The notes under the pieces: generated by a model
What the model saw: only the letters and a program-made list of their open reading frames with translations
Databases searched by the model: none
What the model was told of the DNA's origin: nothing
Position numbers and translations under genes: made by a program
Shown: in pieces, positions 27,339 through 34,882 of the stretch
How positions within the stretch are numbered: position 1 is the stretch's first letter
Layout of the letters: each line of letters starts with the position of its first letter
NCBI GenBank assembly: GCA_023807065.1
Contig: JAJJLU010003732.1
Coordinates: 1 to 34,882 of the forward strand
Direction of reading: 5' to 3'
DNA: 34,882 nt
Source of the DNA: Isotricha intestinalis
Taxonomy: Eukaryota; Ciliophora; Litostomatea; Vestibuliferida; Isotrichidae

Positions 27339-29271
27339 TTATATTTTATTATTAATATTTACTAATAAATTGTCTTCTTTATTTTCTTTTAATTCATTAT
27401 TTTCTTTTTTTTCTTCATTCTTTTCTTCTTTTTCTTCATTCTTTTCTTCTTTTTCTTTTTCATCATTTTTATAAATAATTTCAACATCTTTTTTATTATT
27501 TTCATTAATAGTATCATTTCCTTTTATTATTTCTTCATTATTATTATTATTTTCTTTTGTATTTTCTTCTTTATTTTTCTCCTCTTTATTTTTATCTTCT
27601 TCATTTTTTTCTTCTTCATTATTATTATTTCTTTTAACAATAGTCCATCTAGTTCTTTTATTATTATTTTCATTTCCTTCACTTAAATTAATAATTCTAG
27701 AAACATTAAAATAATTTTGACTTTCTTTCTTTTCATCAATGATTTTATTAACTATATTTGAATTATTTCCACTATCAATAATATCATCATCATTATAAAC
27801 ATTATTATTTAATTGATCAAATAAATAACTCATCATTCTTGAAGAATGAGTTCTTCTTTTTATAATTTTTAATTTTTTTTTACATTTATGATTAATTCTT
27901 TCCATTAATAAATCTTCATAAATTGCTTTTTTTCTATCTTTTTCGTTCATTAAATTTATTTCTTTTTCTTCTTTTTTAATTTCTATTTCAGATGATTTAA
28001 CTAACTCATAAACATTTCTTTTTCCATTTGAAATATCATAAAAATTATTTTCAAAAATTGGTTCTGATATATTTTTATATGTCATTGCTCTTATTATATT
28101 AGTTTCAGACATTAATTTTAAACAATTTGGATAATATGCATTACATTCATTAGATAAATTTGGTGAATTTTTTTCTGCTTGTTTTCTTTTATATTCTCCT
28201 GTTTTTTTTATTTGTTCTCTTATTCTAATAAATTTTTCATCTCTTTGACTATTTATTTCATCCATAGTAAAATTAAAGAATTTTTCATTTTTTTCATTTA
28301 TAATTAAACTAAGTAATTCATTACTACTAAATTCTTTTATTTTTTCTTCAAAAAAATTATTTAAATCCATTAAATTATCATAAGATAAAATTTGTTCTTT
28401 ACATATTATTAAAATAGCTAAACAAGTTCTAAAAATGATAATATTTCCTTCTAAGAAAAAAGCATCATAAATCTGAAAAGAAGTTTCTTTATTCATATTT
28501 TCAAAAAATAATCCAACTAACCATTTATATAGCAAATTATCTAAGCAAATTTCAATTCCTAAATTTTTTAAATGATTTGGAATATCTGGAATAATATCAT
28601 TAATCATATCTTTTATTATTGCACAATCAACCATCATTCCTGCTAATTCACAATAATATTCTACAGGCAATAAATTTTCTATTATTGATGTAAATAACCA
28701 AAATGTTTCTTCCTATAAATTATATTTTATTTATTTACTTCATTTCTTATTATTTCATATAATCTTCCTACTATAAAATTAAAACCTTGACAATAACCTA
28801 TTGAAAAGTTTCTTCTTGAAAATACTAATAATATATTATGTATTATATTTATTGTATTTTCATTTTGAAAAAATTTTTCTTCTGGGAATGTTCTATTTAA
28901 ATCTGATTTTATTGAATTATCAAAAAAACTAGGAATAAAATCAGGGTAATTATTTAATAAATTATAATAATAATTTGGATTATTTTTCATTTCTCTTCTT
29001 GCACCACTTGCAGTCATCCAAAACTTTAATAATATTATTTATTTATTTTTTACATTTTTTCTAAATTCATTATTCATATTTTTTAAATATATGGACTTAA
29101 TATTTTCAATTTCGCCTTCAGTATAATTTGTTTTATTTGAGGAAAACAACTATATATTTAATATATAATTTAAATATATACTTTATCTCTATATCTAGTA
29201 TCATCTCTATCAATCAATGAATCTGTAATAGGAAAAGCAAGAGCTTCTTTAATTGTATTATCAAAGTACAT
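27339..29271 (-). CDS. TBC-domain Rab GTPase-activating protein, four exons
   Basis: Exons (minus strand) 29182-29271, 29054-29149, 28739-29023 and 27339-28712 give 614 residues. All junctions are GT-AG and keep frame; three introns of 32, 30 and 26 nt separate them. The TBC domain spans about 58-300: RKNFWMTASGARR at 60-72, the arginine finger IKSDLNR 100-106 (R106) and the glutamine finger YCQG 139-142 (Q141), followed across the third junction by IIRNEEETFWLFTSIIENLL and the conserved PVEYY...MMVD block. Both fingers are present, so it should stimulate GTP hydrolysis on a Rab. The last 200 residues are Glu/Lys/Asn-rich with a perfect 21-bp tandem repeat. Which Rab is unknown. The start ATG is 45 bp from that of SRRM1 on the other strand. 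Confidence 0.92.
27411..27452. repeat. Perfect 21-bp tandem duplication in the TBC gene tail
   Basis: Two identical 21-bp copies abut at 27411-27431 and 27432-27452. They encode two copies of a seven-residue EEKNEEK unit in frame, so the duplication preserved the reading frame. Confidence 0.9.
28713..28738 (-). other. TBC gene intron 3 (26 nt)
   Basis: Minus-strand GTAAAT...TTATAG. Removing it joins ...IIRNE to EETFWLF, restoring a continuous TBC domain core. Confidence 0.92.
29024..29053 (-). other. TBC gene intron 2 (30 nt)
   Basis: Minus-strand GTAAAA...TTAAAG. Removing it joins ...NEFRKN to FWMTASGA, giving the conserved R-x(3)-W start of the TBC fold. Confidence 0.88.
29150..29181 (-). 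other. TBC gene intron 1 (32 nt)
   Basis: Minus-strand GTATAT...TATAG. Removing it joins a 30-codon first exon (MYFDNTIKEALAFPI...YRDK) in frame to LFSSNKTNYTEGE. Confidence 0.85.
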
Positions 29272-29316
29272 TTTATTATTTAAATATATTTTATTTTTTT
29301 TTAAAATTTATTTTTA
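29272..29316. promoter_or_regulatory. 45-bp bidirectional spacer between TBC and SRRM1 starts
   Basis: Both start codons face away from this stretch, which contains only A and T. It must hold both promoters or the transcripts must overlap at their 5' ends. No named element can be recognised. Confidence 0.45.
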
Positions 29317-30147
29317 ATGGCATTTTATAAAGGAACTAATGTAAATCAAGATGGAAGATTTATGAATGCTGATAAAAAGTTAATTGAGAAAATGGATACT
29401 CCACCAGAATATAAAACTCAAATTCATAAAAGTAAAATAAATTTATCAATAATTAAATCTTGGATTAATAAAAAGTTAAATGATATATTAGGATTTGAAG
29501 ATGAAGCTTTAACTAATTATATTATTAATCTTATTGAAGAATATGATGATATAATTGACCCTAAAAATATTCAATATTCTATTACTGGATTTTTAGATGA
29601 TAAGACTTATAGTTTTATGGAAGAATTTTGGAAAATTTTAATTTCTGCTCAAAATACTATTAATGGAATTCCGGATGAATTAATTGAAGAAAAAAAAAAA
29701 GAAATTATTAAGGATGTTCATAATAAATATAAAAAAATGAAATTTTTAGATGATTTAATTGGAAAGAAAGAAATAAATATTAATAGTAATTTATATAAAG
29801 AAAATGAAAAAGATAATTATTCAGAAAGTAAAAAGTATAAAAGAAATAAAGATAAATATAGAGAAAATTCAAGAGATAAATATTATAGAGAATCTTCTGG
29901 AGAAAAATATTATAGAGATAGGTCAAGAGATAAATATGATAGAGATAAATATTATAGAGAAAAAAGAAGAGATAAATATGATAAAAGAGATTATCATTAT
30001 TCACATCATCATAGAAAAAGAAGAAGTGAAAGTAGTAAATATAAAAATCATTCTCATTCAAATTTATATAAAAGAGAAAAAATCCAAAGTAAAATTTCCG
30101 AATATAAAAAAGAAAGAGAAGAAAGTAATAGTTCAAATTCCAATTAA
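29317..30147 (+). CDS. SRRM1: SRRM1/SRm160-like splicing coactivator (PWI domain)
   Basis: A 276-residue nuclear protein. The N-terminus follows human SRRM1 closely: YKGTNVNQDGRFMNADKKL (human FRGTSAEQDNRFSNKQKKL), then the PWI domain at about 41-131 (INLSIIKSWINKKLNDILGFEDE; later ISAQNTINGIP, human LSAQENIAGIP). The PWI domain binds nucleic acid and the family links exon junction complexes to the splicing machinery. The C-terminal half is unusual: instead of RS dipeptides it is built from loose repeats of the RDKYYRE kind plus a His-rich patch (SHHHRKRR). It is much shorter than animal SRRM1 (about 900 residues). An SR-related role fits a genome with many tiny introns. Confidence 0.93.
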   Translation: MAFYKGTNVNQDGRFMNADKKLIEKMDTPPEYKTQIHKSKINLSIIKSWINKKLNDILGFEDEALTNYIINLIEEYDDIIDPKNIQYSITGFLDDKTYSFMEEFWKILISAQNTINGIPDELIEEKKKEIIKDVHNKYKKMKFLDDLIGKKEININSNLYKENEKDNYSESKKYKRNKDKYRENSRDKYYRESSGEKYYRDRSRDKYDRDKYYREKRRDKYDKRDYHYSHHHRKRRSESSKYKNHSHSNLYKREKIQSKISEYKKEREESNSSNSN

Positions 30148-30171
30148 TAAAAAAAAAAAACAATTAAAAAT

Positions 30172-30203
30172 TAAAATAAAATAAAATAAAATAAAATAAA
30201 AAT
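30172..30203. repeat. (TAAAA)n pentanucleotide microsatellite
   Basis: About six tandem copies of a 5-bp TAAAA unit lie in the 149-bp spacer between SRRM1 and A49. Confidence 0.85.
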
Positions 30204-30296
30204 AATATATATAAAAAAATTTAAACAATAAATAAAATAAAAAAGACCTAAAATAAATAACCAATAAATTAATTTTTTATCTCCTCAAAAAAAAAG

Positions 30297-31571
30297 ATGT
30301 CATCAAAGGATGAAAATTTTAAAATAACATACATAAAAAATCAAGACAATGAAAAATTAAATCCTTGTTTAGCAGTATTTCCATATAATTACCCAAATAT
30401 AGAAATGATAAATGAACCAAGTGAAACAAAATGGGAAATAGGTCAAAACAAAGATAAAAAATATAAATTAGATAAATCAATATTAGGAATAAATTCAAGA
30501 GTAATTTATGAAGGAAGAAATAAACCTTTATCAAATAAAAGTGATTATATAATTGGAATAATAAATAAAAAACATCCAAGAGAAATAAATTTATATGATA
30601 TTGATAGTATATTTTGTATAAATCAAAAAATAAGAAGAATTGAAGAAAATAACACTTTAAAATTAGAAGATGAAAATAAAGCTTCTGATAAATTAGATTT
30701 AATGTATAATTTTGGAACTGCAAAAGCACAAAAAATTGCTTTAAATATGAAACAAAATATTATTGAAGAAAATAATATTGCAAGTGCAAATATAACTAAA
30801 CAAATTTTAAAAGAAAATGCAGAACAAAATAATGTTTATTTATTAAATGAAGAAATGAAATTAAAACAAAAATCTATTATGGAAGATGTTTTACCTTCTT
30901 TTAATCCTATTGAAACTAATATTAAACAAGTTTTTGATTTTAATAGTATTATTACTAGTAATGAAATTAAATTAATTGAATATAATGATGTTTTACAAAT
31001 GTTAAAAAATAATAATTTAGAAAAAAATAAAAAAAAATTCTGTGATTTTGTTTATGAATATTTAAAAGGTTTAATTCCAGGAATTTTAAATGGGAAAAAT
31101 TATGAGAATAAAATTAAATATTCAATTTATACTAATGAATTAATTAAATTTTTTTTACTTCCAAAAACAATAAAAGAAAATGAAGAAAAAATAAGTAAAG
31201 TTTATAATATTCCAATTAATCATGTTAAACATATGTTAAATTTATATTGCAAAATATCAACTGATAAACAAGGAAAAGTTACTTATAGTAAAAATCAAAA
31301 TTTAATTTTAAGAAATACCTTTCATATATTAGTTTTAGCTTTATTGTTAAATTCTTATGAATTTAATTTTACTTCTTTGGCTAAATCACTTAAATTAGAT
31401 ATAAAAGTTATTGGAAATTATTACAAAGAATTTGGTTGTACTATTAAATCTTATATTTCTGGAGTAAAAAAAAAAGGAAGTGATAATAATAAAAATAAAA
31501 ATTGTGTTGTTAAAATGAATGCACCTTTAAAATTTAATTTTGGTTTTAACCATCATTCAAAGAAAAAATGA
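30297..31571 (+). CDS. RPA49: RNA polymerase I subunit A49 (POLR1E/PAF53-like)
   Basis: A 424-residue protein ending in TGA. Two parts match the A49 family by eye. The N-terminal dimerisation module (about 10-115) ends in the VIYEGRN...YIIGIINK...INLYDIDSIFCI block, like human YVGNNF...YALGVLDK...IHDAEMFSL. The C-terminal tandem winged helix (about 210-390) includes IKYSIYTNELIKFF, KISTDKQGKVTYSKN, NTFHILVLALLLNSYEFNFT and KSLKLDIKVIGNYYKEFGC. Between them is the conserved LMYNFGTAKAQK stretch (human IEAFGTNKQKR). A49 with A34.5 stimulates Pol I elongation and recruits Rrn3; the partner is not in this window. Together with the Dbp4-like helicase it is one of two ribosome-synthesis genes here, but they are not adjacent. 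Confidence 0.9.
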   Translation: MSSKDENFKITYIKNQDNEKLNPCLAVFPYNYPNIEMINEPSETKWEIGQNKDKKYKLDKSILGINSRVIYEGRNKPLSNKSDYIIGIINKKHPREINLYDIDSIFCINQKIRRIEENNTLKLEDENKASDKLDLMYNFGTAKAQKIALNMKQNIIEENNIASANITKQILKENAEQNNVYLLNEEMKLKQKSIMEDVLPSFNPIETNIKQVFDFNSIITSNEIKLIEYNDVLQMLKNNNLEKNKKKFCDFVYEYLKGLIPGILNGKNYENKIKYSIYTNELIKFFLLPKTIKENEEKISKVYNIPINHVKHMLNLYCKISTDKQGKVTYSKNQNLILRNTFHILVLALLLNSYEFNFTSLAKSLKLDIKVIGNYYKEFGCTIKSYISGVKKKGSDNNKNKNCVVKMNAPLKFNFGFNHHSKKK

Positions 31572-31758
31572 ATACTTTTTACACAAAAAAAATAAAAAAT
31601 AAATTTAAAAAAGATTTAAAAAAAATAAAACAAATATATAAAAAAATGAGAAATTAATTTCTTTTTTTATTTTTTTAAATATATTATATTGTTTTTTAAT
31701 ATTACACACTAAATATATAAAAATTTACTGATAAAAGTAAAATAAATTTTATTAAAAA

Positions 31759-32808
31759 TTAAATATCAAAACTTTCATTAGGATCAGAAGGAATAGTATT
31801 ATTACCTCCTTGATTAGTCATTAAATATATTTGTTCTCTTAATTTATTAATTTGTTCATTTTTAATTTGTAATTGTTTTTCTTGATTTTTTAATTGAATT
31901 CTAATATCTTGTGAATCTTCAAATTTTTTTTTTTCAATATTCATTAATTGTTTAGATAATTTTTGATTAATATTAATTTGTTCATTTAATTCTTTTAATA
32001 ATTTCATTTTTTCTGTTTCAAAATCTTTTGATTGTTTTTCTAAAAAAGAATTTAAATTTTTTATTGTTCTTTCATGTTCTCTTATTTTATCATTATTTCT
32101 ACTTCTATCTTTTATATGTTTAATTTCTTCTTTTAAAGATTTTATTTTTTCTTTTAATTCTTCATTTTCTTTTTTTAATTTTTCATTTTCTTTTTTATTT
32201 TCTTCAATTTCATTTTGATATTCTCTTAATTTTTTCATAATATTATGAATTAATTTATTTGATTTTCGTTTATTATTTTCATTAATATTTAAAGTTTCTA
32301 TTTTAGGTGATAAATCTAAATTATCTTCTTTTGAATTTATTATTGAATTTTCTTTTTGTTTTGGTTGAAGAGTATAATGAATTGGACTATTATATGCAGA
32401 ATTTATTTTTTTTTTTTCATTGTTTTTCCCTAAATTTAATTTAGGAGAAAAATTTATATTTTTTCTTTTTGAATCTATATTTTTATTATTTTCTATTGAT
32501 GATATTATATTTATATTATTTGATTTCTTATTATTTTTTTTTCTCTTTTCATTTATACTTTTTGGACTTAATTCTATTGATAAATTTTTTAATATTTCTT
32601 TATTTTTTGCTTTTAAATCTATTATTGAATCATTTCCTTTTGATTTTTTTGAAAATGATGATACTGTTGTAAATTCATTTGAATCAAAATCACAATTTTT
32701 TAAAGTTTCATTATATATTAATTCTCCTCTTAAAGATTTCTTATTCCTTATTTTATTTATTTTTTGAAATTTTTGGGATAATTCTGAATTTTTGGAAAAT
32801 GAATTCAT
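31759..32808 (-). CDS. Coiled-coil protein, function unknown
   Basis: A 349-residue protein. The first 175 residues are Ser/Asn/Lys-rich and disordered, with several SP dipeptides (LSPK, NFSPK, YNSPIHYT) that look like proline-directed kinase sites. From about 180 to 330 runs a continuous coiled coil (ENEKLKKENEELKEKIKSLK, later LRDQ-like heptads), ending with a short non-coiled tail NESFDI. No family is recognised; structural or centrosomal roles are possible but unsupported. It converges on A49 (187 bp) and diverges from the SAM gene (385 bp). Confidence 0.75.
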   Translation of the reverse strand: MNSFSKNSELSQKFQKINKIRNKKSLRGELIYNETLKNCDFDSNEFTTVSSFSKKSKGNDSIIDLKAKNKEILKNLSIELSPKSINEKRKKNNKKSNNINIISSIENNKNIDSKRKNINFSPKLNLGKNNEKKKINSAYNSPIHYTLQPKQKENSIINSKEDNLDLSPKIETLNINENNKRKSNKLIHNIMKKLREYQNEIEENKKENEKLKKENEELKEKIKSLKEEIKHIKDRSRNNDKIREHERTIKNLNSFLEKQSKDFETEKMKLLKELNEQININQKLSKQLMNIEKKKFEDSQDIRIQLKNQEKQLQIKNEQINKLREQIYLMTNQGGNNTIPSDPNESFDI

Positions 32809-33193
32809 ATTGAAATTTATAATTTAAAATTAATTTAAAATAAATTAAGTTTATTCTATTAATTATATTTTTCTTTTATTTTTTTATAATTTTATTTTAT
32901 TTTTCTTTCCTAATTTTACCAATAACATTTTTAGTAAAAATATATTTGAATGTTGAATAAAATTATATTATTATTATTAGAAAATCAATGTTTCATATTT
33001 TCTATTAAAATAATTAATTGAATTTCCAGATAGAATCTTTTTAATTAATTTTTTATTATTATAAATAACTTAAATTCCTTTATTTAAATCATTTATATAT
33101 CATTTTTTTGAGAACGAATAATTTACTATTTCAATTTTATATATATAAAAACTATTAATTTTAATTAAATAAAAAAATATAAAAAAAATTTAA
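32809..33193. other. 385-bp divergent spacer, nothing recognised
   Basis: This separates the start of the coiled-coil gene (minus) from the SAM/zinc-finger gene (plus). It is AT-rich with no open frame of useful size, no hairpin of note and no RNA signature that I could see. Both promoters are presumably inside. Confidence 0.55.
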
Positions 33194-34057
33194 ATGCAAC
33201 CAAAAACAACAAGATACAATAAAAACATAAAATTAAAGCCAATAAAAGAGAAGAGAAATTTAGAATCAAGTGTAACATCAATAAATAGTAATAATAGTAC
33301 AAAAACTGAAATTGATTTTAAAAAATCAAAAAATAAATTTAATTCAACAAGTGAAAAATTTGAAATTGATTTGAATGAAACAGATAAAAAAGCAGATGAA
33401 GAATTTATGAATAATTTAAGTGATAATGAAAGAAATTTTTATAAAATTAAAGCAAAAGAATTATATGATTTTTTAAATTCTATTTATTTAGTTAGATTTA
33501 TTGAATCTTTTATCAAAGATGGTTTTGAAGGAATTAATGATGTAATGGAATTAGAAAATGATTATTTTGAAATTAATAAAAATTTTACTTTATTTCAACA
33601 GAAAAAAATTTTAGAAAAAGTAAAAGAATACAAAGAAAAATATAAAGTTAAAAAAATAGAAAACAATGAAATTGGAGTTGAATGTGATATTAATAATAAT
33701 AATTATATTTTAAATAGATGTTGGACTTGTTTTAATAAATTAAATGAAAAAAATTTAATTGAAAAAACTTATTCTGATAGTATTGTTACTAGGAAAGTTA
33801 GATTTTGTTGTAAAAATTGTATGGAAAAATTTGAGAAAAATATTTATGTTTATTGTGATTATTGTAATATTATTTTTGATAAATCTAAAGGAGATTTTGT
33901 TTTTGAAAAATTTCATTTTCATTCTAAAGAATGTTTAGATAAATATATTGAGGAACATAATGAAATTAATTATAATAAATTAAGTAATATACAAGAAGAT
34001 GATAATTATTATAATATAGATGAAAATAAACCTTATGATCCTATGGAGGATTTTTAA
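33194..34057 (+). CDS. SAM-domain protein with tandem MYM/treble-clef-like zinc fingers
   Basis: A 287-residue protein. After a basic, disordered 70 residues comes a probable SAM domain at about 88-150 (ELYDFLNSIYLVRFIESFIKDGF; later KNFTLFQQKKILEKVKEY), with the family's helix pattern and final LxxQQKKIL-like helix. A Cys-rich module follows: C176-x2-C179, C205/C206 and C209, C221-x2-C224, then H243-x3-C247 in an FHFHSKECLDKY context. This looks like two treble-clef or MYM/TRASH-type zinc sites in tandem. The C-terminus is acidic. SAM domains oligomerise or bind RNA/proteins; a chromatin or scaffold role is a guess. The combination is one I do not recognise as a named family. Confidence 0.78.
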   Translation: MQPKTTRYNKNIKLKPIKEKRNLESSVTSINSNNSTKTEIDFKKSKNKFNSTSEKFEIDLNETDKKADEEFMNNLSDNERNFYKIKAKELYDFLNSIYLVRFIESFIKDGFEGINDVMELENDYFEINKNFTLFQQKKILEKVKEYKEKYKVKKIENNEIGVECDINNNNYILNRCWTCFNKLNEKNLIEKTYSDSIVTRKVRFCCKNCMEKFEKNIYVYCDYCNIIFDKSKGDFVFEKFHFHSKECLDKYIEEHNEINYNKLSNIQEDDNYYNIDENKPYDPMEDF

Positions 34058-34143
34058 TAAATTTTAATTTGTTATAATTTGTTTTTATTATTTTGATTAA
34101 ATAAGTTAATATAAATATTTCAATTAATTGGTTTTTTAATTAA

Positions 34144-34881
34144 ATGGAAAAAAATGAAGAAAATATTTTTTTAGAAGAAAATAATTTTGAATCAGATTCA
34201 ATATATAATGAATCAATAATTGAAGATAATAATGATATAATTTCAGAAAATGAAAATGAAGAAGTAATATATGATAATAATATAAAATGGAATATTTTTA
34301 GTACTTCAAATAATCCAAAAGAATATAAAGAAAAAACAAATTTATTTTGTGATTGGTCAAATGAAACTTATATTAATAAAACATATAGTAAATTAAAAAA
34401 TTTACCAAATAATTTTCCAATAAATCCAAAACCAATAGATTGTTTAAATTTATTTTTTAGTGAAGATTTATGGGATATAATAACAGAACAAACTAATATT
34501 TATGCAAATGACAAAATTAAATTTTTAAAAAATAAAACTTCATTACCTTTGAATGAGATAACTAAAGATGAAATTAAAAAATATAATGCAATTTTATTAT
34601 GGTCTGGAATAAATATTAATTCTGTTTTTGCTGATTCATTTAGTAAATATATTTTATTTAAAACAAATTTTAATTCTTATTTATCTTATCATCGTTTTAA
34701 TAGAATCAATTCTTTTTTTCATTTAAATAATAATAATGAAGATTCTTTACCAAAAGATTCAATTTTCAAAGATAAATTATTTAAAATTAGAATTATTATA
34801 AATTATTTAAATAATAAATTTGAAAAATATTTAGAACCAGGAAGAGATTTATGTATTGATGAAGCAATGATTAAATATTAA
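34144..34881 (+). CDS. piggyBac-family transposase fragment (DDE_Tnp_1_7 N-terminal part)
   Basis: A 245-residue frame matching the first part of piggyBac transposases: an acidic N-terminus, then PKPIDCLNLFFSEDLWDIIT, TNIYANDK, TKDEIKKYNAILLWSGIN, SYHRFNRINSFFHLNNN, KLFKIRIIINYLNNKF and EPGRDLCIDEAMIKY. The Asp of IDEAM is the first of the three catalytic Asp residues. Immediately after it the frame hits TAA at 34879-34881, where intact family members continue with a GR-rich motif and the other two catalytic residues. The window ends one base later. It is either a truncated or decayed transposase, or a domesticated N-terminal fragment. No terminal inverted repeats could be identified. No intron donor is seen that would bypass the stop within the window. 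Confidence 0.82.
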   Translation: MEKNEENIFLEENNFESDSIYNESIIEDNNDIISENENEEVIYDNNIKWNIFSTSNNPKEYKEKTNLFCDWSNETYINKTYSKLKNLPNNFPINPKPIDCLNLFFSEDLWDIITEQTNIYANDKIKFLKNKTSLPLNEITKDEIKKYNAILLWSGININSVFADSFSKYILFKTNFNSYLSYHRFNRINSFFHLNNNNEDSLPKDSIFKDKLFKIRIIINYLNNKFEKYLEPGRDLCIDEAMIKY

Positions 34882-34882
34882 T

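Noticed and set aside
29780..30184. Overlapping frames on both strands over the SRRM1 tail
   Set aside because: Repetitive AT-rich coding sequence keeps other frames open. Only the PWI-containing frame has family similarity.
1..34882. Ciliate stop-codon reassignment (TAA/TAG read as Gln)
   Set aside because: Gln is written CAA throughout conserved domains, no conserved Gln falls on TAA or TAG, and every recognised family ends sensibly at TAA, TAG or TGA.

Overview
The window is a very AT-rich (about 15-20% GC by eye), gene-dense piece of a nuclear protist genome. Evidence for a eukaryote: PP2C phosphatases, a CK1 kinase, a TBC Rab-GAP, RCC1 repeats, a RING/B-box protein, the splicing coactivator SRRM1, the Pol I subunit A49 and five GT-AG introns. 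TAA (most genes), TAG (18.7 and 13.1 kb genes) and TGA (A49) all serve as stops and Gln is written CAA, so the standard code is used. Introns are only 26-32 nt, and intergenic gaps are mostly 40-250 bp. A SAS-4/CPAP centriole protein implies basal bodies or centrioles at some life stage. Low-complexity Asn/Lys/Glu tracts are everywhere. A standard-code ciliate (for example a litostome) or another compact protist such as an anaeramoebid or parabasalid would fit; the sequence alone does not decide. The bacterial-type uracil phosphoribosyltransferase would suit an anaerobe with transferred genes.

Layout. 1-4.8 kb, plus strand: tail of an unknown gene, uracil phosphoribosyltransferase, a RING/B-box protein, and a Dbp4/DDX10-like helicase. 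4.9-13.1 kb, minus strand: an RCC1-repeat protein, a TMEM39-family membrane protein, a poly-Asn protein and a PP2C, spaced by 139, 74 and 39 bp. 13.3-15.5 kb, plus: a coiled-coil protein and a protein with two RanBP2 zinc fingers. 15.8-18.0 kb, minus: an RMC1 homologue (Mon1-Ccz1 Rab7 GEF complex). 18.0-18.7 kb holds no intact gene but a decayed reading frame. 18.7-21.5 kb, plus: a one-intron unknown gene and a CK1 kinase whose last intron appears to control a C-terminal CaaX box. 21.8-26.0 kb, minus: SAS-4/CPAP and a second PP2C. 26.0-27.0 kb: a long spacer with a GC-rich hairpin and another eroded frame. 27.0-27.2 kb, plus: a small protein with an RVxF-type motif. 27.3-29.3 kb, minus: a four-exon TBC gene, divergent by 45 bp from SRRM1 (29.3-30.1 kb, plus). 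30.3-31.6 kb, plus: A49. 31.8-32.8 kb, minus: a coiled-coil protein. 33.2-34.1 kb, plus: a SAM plus Cys-rich zinc-finger protein. 34.1-34.9 kb, plus: a piggyBac transposase fragment that stops just after the first catalytic Asp.

The genes are mostly housekeeping (RNA processing, Pol I transcription, membrane traffic, phospho-signalling, centriole assembly) and I see no pathway cluster, CRISPR, tRNA or rRNA. The points most worth a second look are the CK1 terminal intron, the bacterial-type UPRT, the GC-rich hairpin at 26.55 kb and the truncated piggyBac ORF.
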